Shown piece after piece: positions 6,807-11,119 of a stretch of 11,119 nucleotides of DNA. How positions within the stretch are numbered: the stretch's first letter is position 1; the number at the start of each line of letters is the position of its first letter. A program made the position numbers and the translations under genes. Origin of the DNA: Rickettsiales bacterium (GTDB taxonomy: Bacteria; Pseudomonadota; Alphaproteobacteria; Rickettsiales; UBA3002); the NCBI GenBank assembly GCA_002725445.1, contig PBPD01000109.1, positions 1-11,119 of the forward strand, read 5' to 3'. Below the pieces are notes generated by a model. That model ran no database searches and was not told the DNA's origin. It saw only the letters and a list, made by a program, of their open reading frames with translations.

Positions 6807-6812
6807 ATTCGG

Positions 6813-8105
6813 ATGCGCACCGCTTTAGTATGTCTGTTGTGTTTATTGCCTCTGCCCGCACTAGCGCAGGAGTTTCAGGAAACCAGCTTCATCTTTAATA
6901 CCCTGCTCTTTTTGATATGCGGGTTTTTGGTGATGTTTATGGCAGCGGGCTTTTGCATGCTCGAAGCAGGGCTGGTGCGCAGCTCCAGCGTATCCACAAT
7001 CTGTGTAAAGAATATCGCCCTTTACAGCATAGCAGGCGCGATGTTCTATTTCGTAGGATACAACCTTATGTATAGCGAGGTAAATGGGGGCTGGTTTGGC
7101 ATCCCTGGCATTTGGGCCGCGAGCGACATGGGAGAAAATGGTCTGCAAGGCAGCGTCGCCTCGGGTTCAGACTGGTTCTTCCAAATGGTATTTGTCGCCA
7201 CCGCCGCCTCTATCGTTTCCGGCACGATCGCTGAGCGGGTAAAGCTGTGGTCGTTTCTTGTCTTCGTTGTGATACTCACCGGCCTGCTATATCCAGTCAC
7301 CGGTGCGTGGACATGGGGCGAAGGTTGGCTTTATGAGCGAGGGTTCAGCGATTTTGCCGGTTCCACTATTGTGCATTCTGTCGGCGGCTGGGCGGCGCTG
7401 GTGGCAGTGCTGCTTATTGGCCCACGCAGAGGCCGTTTCACCCCGCAAGGCCGTTCGGTACCCATGCCCGGCTCGTCGCTGCCACTGGCCACACTTGGCA
7501 CATTCGTGCTGTGGCTAGGCTGGTTCGGCTTTAATGGCGGCTCTCAGCTGGCACTTGGCACAGGCGCAGATGCGGTGGCTATTTCCAACATTTTCATCAA
7601 CACCAATATGGGCGCCGTAGGTGGCCTGCTGGCGGCTATGGTGCTGACACAGATTACATTCAAGAAAGTTGACCCTACCCTCACCTTAAACGGCGCGCTT
7701 GCCGGCCTGGTAAGCATCACCGCAGAACCGCTGATGCCAACCCCGGGCATTGCCATGGCCATTGGTGCGTGCGGTGGCGCCTTGATGTTTATTACCGTTC
7801 TGGCACTCGACAAACGCTGCATTGATGATGTCGTCGGCGCCATTCCGGTGCATTTGGTGTGCGGTATATGGGGCACTTTGGCCGTTCCTCTTACCAACCC
7901 CAAAGCCGACATCATTGTGCAACTGCTGGGGGTTTCGGCTATTGGTGCCTTCACTCTGATTACCAGCCTTGTAGCGCTACTGATTATTCAGCGCGTCATG
8001 GGGCTACGCGTGAGTGCTGAAACCGAAGAACGGGGCGTGGATCAATCCGAGGTGGGGCTGGACGCCTACCCTGAATTTGTGCGCGCCTCTTCCATGATGA
8101 AGTAA
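6813..8105 (+). CDS. amt: Ammonium transporter (Amt/MEP/Rh family)
   Basis: A 430-residue inner-membrane ammonium channel. Residues 1-19 (MRTALVCLLCLLPLPALAQ) look like a cleavable signal peptide with an A-L-A site, followed by about 11 membrane segments. Residues known from E. coli AmtB can be placed: the gate Phe at F127 (before SIVSGTIAER) and F240 in WFGFNGGS, the binding-site S244, W168, the essential Asp D180 in SDFAGSTIVH, and the pore His pair H188 and H347. Hence it should conduct ammonium. The C-terminal tail, which binds PII proteins in this family, extends from about residue 395 and ends PEFVRASSMMK. Usually glnK is adjacent; here the upstream neighbour is a divergent ubiquinone gene and xthA follows, so the PII partner must be elsewhere. 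A sigma-54 promoter and a good ribosome-binding site precede the gene, implying induction by nitrogen limitation. Confidence 0.96.
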   Translation: MRTALVCLLCLLPLPALAQEFQETSFIFNTLLFLICGFLVMFMAAGFCMLEAGLVRSSSVSTICVKNIALYSIAGAMFYFVGYNLMYSEVNGGWFGIPGIWAASDMGENGLQGSVASGSDWFFQMVFVATAASIVSGTIAERVKLWSFLVFVVILTGLLYPVTGAWTWGEGWLYERGFSDFAGSTIVHSVGGWAALVAVLLIGPRRGRFTPQGRSVPMPGSSLPLATLGTFVLWLGWFGFNGGSQLALGTGADAVAISNIFINTNMGAVGGLLAAMVLTQITFKKVDPTLTLNGALAGLVSITAEPLMPTPGIAMAIGACGGALMFITVLALDKRCIDDVVGAIPVHLVCGIWGTLAVPLTNPKADIIVQLLGVSAIGAFTLITSLVALLIIQRVMGLRVSAETEERGVDQSEVGLDAYPEFVRASSMMK

Positions 8106-8127
8106 AGTGCTTGCAGGCAGCGCGTAA

Positions 8128-8144
8128 GCTGATAAAACATCAGC
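8128..8144 (+). repeat. Perfect hairpin directly before the xthA start
   Basis: GCTGAT (8128-8133) and ATCAGC (8139-8144) form a perfect 6-bp stem with loop AAAAC. It ends one base before the xthA ATG and fills the place where a Shine-Dalgarno would sit; none is visible. No U-tract follows, so it does not look like a terminator for amt. It may limit translation initiation. Confidence 0.5.
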
Positions 8145-8145
8145 C

Positions 8146-8955
8146 ATGACCTTACGTATCGCCACCTGGAACATCAATTCCATCCGCATTCGCTTTCCTA
8201 TTCTGCGCAAAATGGTGCAGGCGGAAAATCCTGATATTCTTTGCTTACAGGAAACAAAAGTCGTCAACGAGCTGTTCCCTTACGAGGAGGCGAAGCAGCT
8301 GGGATTTGACTATATCTACGCCGATGGGCAAAAGAGCTATAACGGCGTTGCGATACTATCTAAGATTCCACTGCGGGACATGCACACCATGGATGTGCTG
8401 GATAATGGCGAGCGCCGTCATATCGGCGCAGTGCTGCCTGATGGCACCGAAATCCATAATTTTTATGTGCCTGCAGGGGGCGACATACCTGATCCGGCGC
8501 AGAACCCAAAATTCAAAGACAAACTGGCATTTCTCGACATTATGACCGGTTGGGCGCAAGAAGCGTTTGATAAAAATGACAAGGTAATCATGGTGGGCGA
8601 TATGAATATTGCTCCGCTAGAGCATGATGTCTGGTCGCACAAGCAATTACTGAAAGTGGTCAGCCATACGCCTGTCGAAGTCGAGCGCATGCAAAAGCTG
8701 CAAGACAGCCTAGGCTGGGTGGATGCACCTCGCGAGCATGTGAGTGCTGATGAAAAGCTTTACAGCTGGTGGAGCTATCGCAATCGCGACTGGCAGAAAT
8801 CAAACCGTGGCCGCAGGCTTGACCATATCTGGATCACACCAGCCCTAAAACCACACCTCACCGCCACCAAAATTATCCCCGATGCCCGCAGCTGGGAGCA
8901 GCCATCGGATCACGTACCCGTATTTGCAGATTTCGACGGGCTGGAGCTTGCATGA
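8146..8955 (+). CDS. xthA: Exodeoxyribonuclease III / AP endonuclease (XthA)
   Basis: A 269-residue DNA-repair nuclease of the endonuclease/exonuclease/phosphatase superfamily, cutting at abasic sites and degrading 3' ends in base-excision repair; cytoplasmic. All catalytic motifs are present: TWNINSIR (7-14, N9), LQETK (E36), YNGVAILS (65-72), FYVPAGGD (Y107), GDMNIAP (D152, N154), LYSWWSYR (205-212), RRLDHIW (D226) and SDHVPVFADF (D255, H256). Length is normal. The start is chosen because MTLRIATWN matches the usual family N-terminus and an in-frame TAA lies at 8125-8127. No ribosome-binding site is seen, and a hairpin occupies that position. The M23 peptidase gene overlaps its end by ATGA, so they are co-transcribed. 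Confidence 0.95.
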   Translation: MTLRIATWNINSIRIRFPILRKMVQAENPDILCLQETKVVNELFPYEEAKQLGFDYIYADGQKSYNGVAILSKIPLRDMHTMDVLDNGERRHIGAVLPDGTEIHNFYVPAGGDIPDPAQNPKFKDKLAFLDIMTGWAQEAFDKNDKVIMVGDMNIAPLEHDVWSHKQLLKVVSHTPVEVERMQKLQDSLGWVDAPREHVSADEKLYSWWSYRNRDWQKSNRGRRLDHIWITPALKPHLTATKIIPDARSWEQPSDHVPVFADFDGLELA

Positions 8956-10016
8956 CGACTTTTTATAGCGTCATCATGTTTGGTCTGTTATTGGCCGTGT
9001 TTATCGGGTTGGCCATGCCGTTCTACGGGAAACATACCGACTTTGATTTGCCAATCGACTGCAAGGTTGGGCAGGATTGCTTCATTCAGAATTATGTGGA
9101 CTTGAATGCCGCTGAAGGCGAATGGCAGGACTATACCTGCGGCCCACTCAGCTATGACGGGCATAAGGGCACCGACTTCCGCCTGAAAAATCTGGTGCAT
9201 ATGGAACAAGGTGTGAATGTGCTGGCATCGGCCAACGGCAAAGTGCGCGCCATACGGGACGGTATGCCCGATGATTATTATTATAACCTACCACCTGAAC
9301 TACTGGCCGACAAAGAATGTGGCAATGGCGTCGTAATCGTGCATGAAAAAGGCTATGAGACCCAATACTGCCATCTGAAAGAAGGCAGCGTGCAGGTAAA
9401 AGAAGGCCAGCGTGTCAGCGCGGGGGATGTATTGGGACAGGTTGGCATGTCTGGCCAGACGGAGTTTCCGCATTTGCATTTCTCATTGCGCAAAGAAGAC
9501 GCGGTGATCGATCCATTCTCTGGCCCGATGGAAACCACGCGATGCGGCGATGTAGCAACGTCACTATGGAGCGAAAGCGCGCAGAAAAGCGTTGCGTATA
9601 AAAGCACCGGGTTATTGTCCTATGGATTTACCACTCGGGTACCAAAGGACGTAGACGTGCGCGCAGGAAAGCATAGCCGCACCCTCATACGCCCAGAGGA
9701 CGATGCCATCATCTTTTGGGCAGATGCATTTGGCGTCCGCGAAGGAGATATGATGGTAATGCAGCTCTTTTCGCCTGAAGGCGAGCAATTGGTAAATTAC
9801 GATCAGACATTTGAGTCCAATCTGGCGCAGGCTTTTAACTTTATCGGGAAGAAACGCAAAGACCAGCCATGGCCGGAAGGCATATATACCGCACACTATA
9901 TTGTTGAGCGACCTGAGTTTCAGGCGCGTCCAATCCGGTTAGTTGAGCATATGACGCGTATTGAAGTGATGTCTGAAGAAAATGAGTCGCAGCGCGAAGA
10001 AGCGCAAGCTAACTAG
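8952..10016 (+). CDS. M23-family (LytM-type) metallopeptidase, membrane-anchored
   Basis: A 354-residue protein with a single N-terminal hydrophobic segment (about 4-24), either an uncleaved anchor or a signal peptide, placing the rest in the periplasm. The M23 domain covers about residues 60-195. Its zinc motif is intact: HKGTD (H71, D75), with YCHLKEGSV (H141) and PHLHFSLR (H174, H176). A catalytically active peptidoglycan endopeptidase is therefore expected, unlike degenerate activators such as EnvC. Four or more Cys residues (C37, C43, C64, C123, C140) suggest disulfides. The C-terminal 150 residues form a second domain (GLLSYGFTTRVPKDVDVR and onward) that I do not recognise, ending in a charged Glu/Gln-rich tail. 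It overlaps xthA by 4 bp, so translation is coupled. It converges on the DUF1150 gene with an 11-bp gap and no obvious terminator. Confidence 0.9.
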   Translation: MTTFYSVIMFGLLLAVFIGLAMPFYGKHTDFDLPIDCKVGQDCFIQNYVDLNAAEGEWQDYTCGPLSYDGHKGTDFRLKNLVHMEQGVNVLASANGKVRAIRDGMPDDYYYNLPPELLADKECGNGVVIVHEKGYETQYCHLKEGSVQVKEGQRVSAGDVLGQVGMSGQTEFPHLHFSLRKEDAVIDPFSGPMETTRCGDVATSLWSESAQKSVAYKSTGLLSYGFTTRVPKDVDVRAGKHSRTLIRPEDDAIIFWADAFGVREGDMMVMQLFSPEGEQLVNYDQTFESNLAQAFNFIGKKRKDQPWPEGIYTAHYIVERPEFQARPIRLVEHMTRIEVMSEENESQREEAQAN

Positions 10017-10027
10017 AACTAGTGCGA

Positions 10028-10255
10028 TTAATGCAGATTTACTGGCTCTAAATTATGCTGTTTAGCGGTGAAATAAGCCGCTTCGTGACTATCAAATACG
10101 GCCAGTTGTGTACCATCTGCCGCAAACACGGCAAAACCATCCTCACCTTCATGCAGCACGGGTTTGATATAGGCCATATATTCCACACCCACCATCGACA
10201 TTACCAGATCAGAAATTTCGTACGTATCAGTCGTGTCGGTATCGGATGTGAACAT
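10028..10255 (-). CDS. DUF1150 family small protein
   Basis: A 75-residue cytoplasmic protein matching the DUF1150 family. Its hallmarks are the central MVGVEYMAYIKPV (21-33), FAVFAADGTQLAVF (41-54) and the near-invariant C-terminus LEPVNLH (69-75; LEPVSVH in many relatives). The acidic, Thr/Asp-rich N-terminus is variable. Function is unknown. In many alphaproteobacteria the gene is found next to an Hsp20 small heat-shock gene; here no such gene is in the window, and the neighbours are an M23 peptidase gene (convergent) and yajQ. Only a weak GAG precedes the ATG as a ribosome-binding site. A Pho-box-like repeat and a perfect TATAAT lie upstream. Confidence 0.88.
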   Translation of the reverse strand: MFTSDTDTTDTYEISDLVMSMVGVEYMAYIKPVLHEGEDGFAVFAADGTQLAVFDSHEAAYFTAKQHNLEPVNLH

Positions 10256-10292
10256 AATCTAGTCTCGCTGTTGTATGGTTGTCGTCTTACAA

Positions 10293-10298
10293 ATTATA
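10293..10298 (-). promoter_or_regulatory. -10 element of the DUF1150 gene
   Basis: The minus strand reads TATAAT, 37 nt upstream of the start codon. No good -35 lies 17 nt upstream. It is 25 nt past the Pho-box core, longer than the standard 10 nt. A nearer but poor alternative -10 is TACGGT, 9 nt past the core. Confidence 0.45.
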
Positions 10299-10319
10299 GT
10301 AGCAAAAAACCGTAAATTT

Positions 10320-10341
10320 ATGTGTGACAGTTACATGACAT
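10320..10341 (-). promoter_or_regulatory. Pho-box-like PhoB binding site upstream of the DUF1150 gene
   Basis: The minus strand reads ATGTCATGTAACTGTCAC: repeats ATGTCAT and CTGTCAC with a 4-bp spacer, the same 11-bp period as the element at 2314-2335. The second repeat matches the known consensus CTGTCAY exactly, and the first differs only at base one. It lies in the spacer between yajQ and the DUF1150 gene and points at the latter. Confidence 0.6.
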
Positions 10342-10427
10342 TTACAGCGCAGAGCATGCCAGCAACACTATAAAAATACGATAACAGGAAGGGTGATAAG
10401 GATTAATGGGCGCTAAAGACCGCTAGG

Positions 10428-10913
10428 CTAGTCGCGAAAATTGGTATATTGCAGCGGCAAGTCTAATTTCATGCCTTTAATCAGATTGATAGCCTCTTGC
10501 AGATCATCGCGTTTTTTGCCGGTTATACGCACCGAATCACCCTGAATCGCTGCCTGCACCTTCATTTTGCTGGCTTTAATCTCTTTTGTGATCTTTTTGG
10601 CGGTTTCCGTATCTACCCCCTGCTTGACCAACACTTTCTGACGTAGCGTATTACCTGAGGCTTTTTCGGCCTTTTCAAACTCCAGCGCCTGCGGGTCAAT
10701 TTTGCGGCGTGTGGCATGCGCTTTGATCAATTGCTGCATCTGATCGAGCTTATAATCATCATCCGCTTCCAGCGTCAGCACATTGTCCTTACGTTCGATA
10801 CTGCAATTACTGCCCTTGAAATCATAGCGTGTTGTGATTTCACGACTCACATTACTGATCGTATTATCCACTTCCTGCAGGTCGGTTTCTGATACCACGT
10901 CAAAACTAGGCAT
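10428..10913 (-). CDS. yajQ: YajQ family nucleotide-binding protein
   Basis: A 161-residue YajQ/UPF0234 protein of normal length with two similar alpha/beta domains. Signatures include MPSFDVVSETDLQEVDNT (1-18), EITTRYDFKGS (26-36) and VQAAIQGDSVRITGKKRDDLQ (about 119-139), plus the C-terminal MKLDLPLQYTNFRD (148-161). Family members bind nucleic acid or nucleotides. In Xanthomonas a YajQ protein binds cyclic di-GMP and acts with a transcription factor; whether that holds here is unknown. A strong AGGAGG lies 5 nt before the ATG. It starts 36 bp after the lolA stop and is probably co-transcribed with it. Confidence 0.95.
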   Translation of the reverse strand: MPSFDVVSETDLQEVDNTISNVSREITTRYDFKGSNCSIERKDNVLTLEADDDYKLDQMQQLIKAHATRRKIDPQALEFEKAEKASGNTLRQKVLVKQGVDTETAKKITKEIKASKMKVQAAIQGDSVRITGKKRDDLQEAINLIKGMKLDLPLQYTNFRD

Positions 10914-10949
10914 ATCGCCTCCTTTTACACCAATGTTCTATTTGCCAAT

Positions 10950-11119
10950 TTAACGAATAATCGGACTTTTGCGAATACCACGCGGATCGTCAAATTCAAA
11001 CAATTCATCGTCAAACTGCATACCGCGCTGCGCATTCTCCAGCGATATCGCAGTACGTTGGCCTACGCTATCGACCAAAATAAGGTTGCGCAGCTTCAAC
11101 GGCTTGTCTGAGAACTCAA
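10950..11119 (-). CDS. lolA: LolA outer-membrane lipoprotein carrier, C-terminal fragment
   Basis: An open frame entering from the right edge on the minus strand; 55 residues and a TAA stop are visible, and the rest lies beyond the window. The fragment reads EFSDKPLKLRNLILVDSVGQ and onward, ending DDELFEFDDPRGIRKSPIIR. The pattern of a strand with D-x-x-G-Q, an S-L-E-N-A strand and then L-F-x-F-x-D-P-R is the C-terminal end of alphaproteobacterial LolA, the periplasmic chaperone that carries lipoproteins from LolCDE to the outer membrane. The call rests on this short tail only. yajQ follows after 36 bp. Confidence 0.72.
   Translation of the reverse strand, partial: EFSDKPLKLRNLILVDSVGQRTAISLENAQRGMQFDDELFEFDDPRGIRKSPIIR

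Noticed and set aside
6806..6810. GATTC, a CcrM GANTC methylation site between the amt ribosome-binding site and ATG
   Set aside because: A 5-bp degenerate motif is expected by chance many times in 11 kb, and nothing else suggests cell-cycle control.
6607..6861. 84-codon open frame on the minus strand in the divergent spacer
   Set aside because: It overlaps the amt signal peptide and the sigma-54 promoter, is Cys/Trp-rich without pattern, and has no homology I can recognise.
7496..7512. Second sigma-54-like match TGGCACATTCGTGCTG
   Set aside because: It is inside amt, the -12 GC is not at the 10-nt spacing, and no gene starts downstream.
1..11119. Mobile elements, CRISPR arrays, phage or defence genes
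   Set aside because: I saw no spaced direct repeats of CRISPR type, no transposase or integrase motifs, and no terminal inverted repeats with target duplications. The coding content is core metabolism and envelope functions.

Overview
The window looks like a chromosomal segment of an alphaproteobacterium with an intermediate GC content. The taxonomic hints are a DUF1150 protein (a family found almost only in Alphaproteobacteria), an alphaproteobacterial-type LolA C-terminus, a PlcP-type metallophosphoesterase next to a GT4 glycosyltransferase, and a COQ6/UbiH-type ubiquinone hydroxylase. There are no rRNA or tRNA genes, insertion sequences, CRISPR arrays or phage genes. Almost every gene is a conserved core gene, so the interest lies mainly in regulation and in a few small genes.

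Layout. Positions 1-1534 (+) hold the 3' part of a metallophosphoesterase gene overlapping a GT4 glycosyltransferase gene. The pair resembles plcP-agt, the module that replaces phospholipids with glycolipids under phosphate starvation. Facing it is a previously hidden 56-residue lipoprotein gene (1553-1723, -) and then an unrecognised 132-residue protein gene (1882-2280, -). The latter has a PhoB-box-like repeat and a -10 element directly upstream. Positions 2336-6593 (-) form a tight run read in the order ubiH-like hydroxylase, trkH, argE, apaG. A 219-bp divergent spacer then leads to amt (6813-8105, +), which has a clear sigma-54-type promoter. Next come xthA and an M23 peptidase gene overlapping it by 4 bp (8146-10016, +). 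These converge on a DUF1150 gene (10028-10255, -), which also has a PhoB-box-like repeat upstream. The window ends with yajQ and the 3' end of lolA (-).

How it fits together. Two nutrient-stress themes stand out. The first is phosphate: a candidate plcP-agt lipid-remodelling pair plus two Pho-box-like elements in front of two small genes of unknown function. The second is nitrogen: a sigma-54 promoter in front of an ammonium channel gene that has no adjacent glnK in the window. The rest is housekeeping: ubiquinone synthesis, K+ uptake, arginine synthesis, DNA repair, cell-wall hydrolysis and lipoprotein transport. All promoter and operator calls are pattern matches made by eye. Functions of recognised families rest on motifs visible in the translations.
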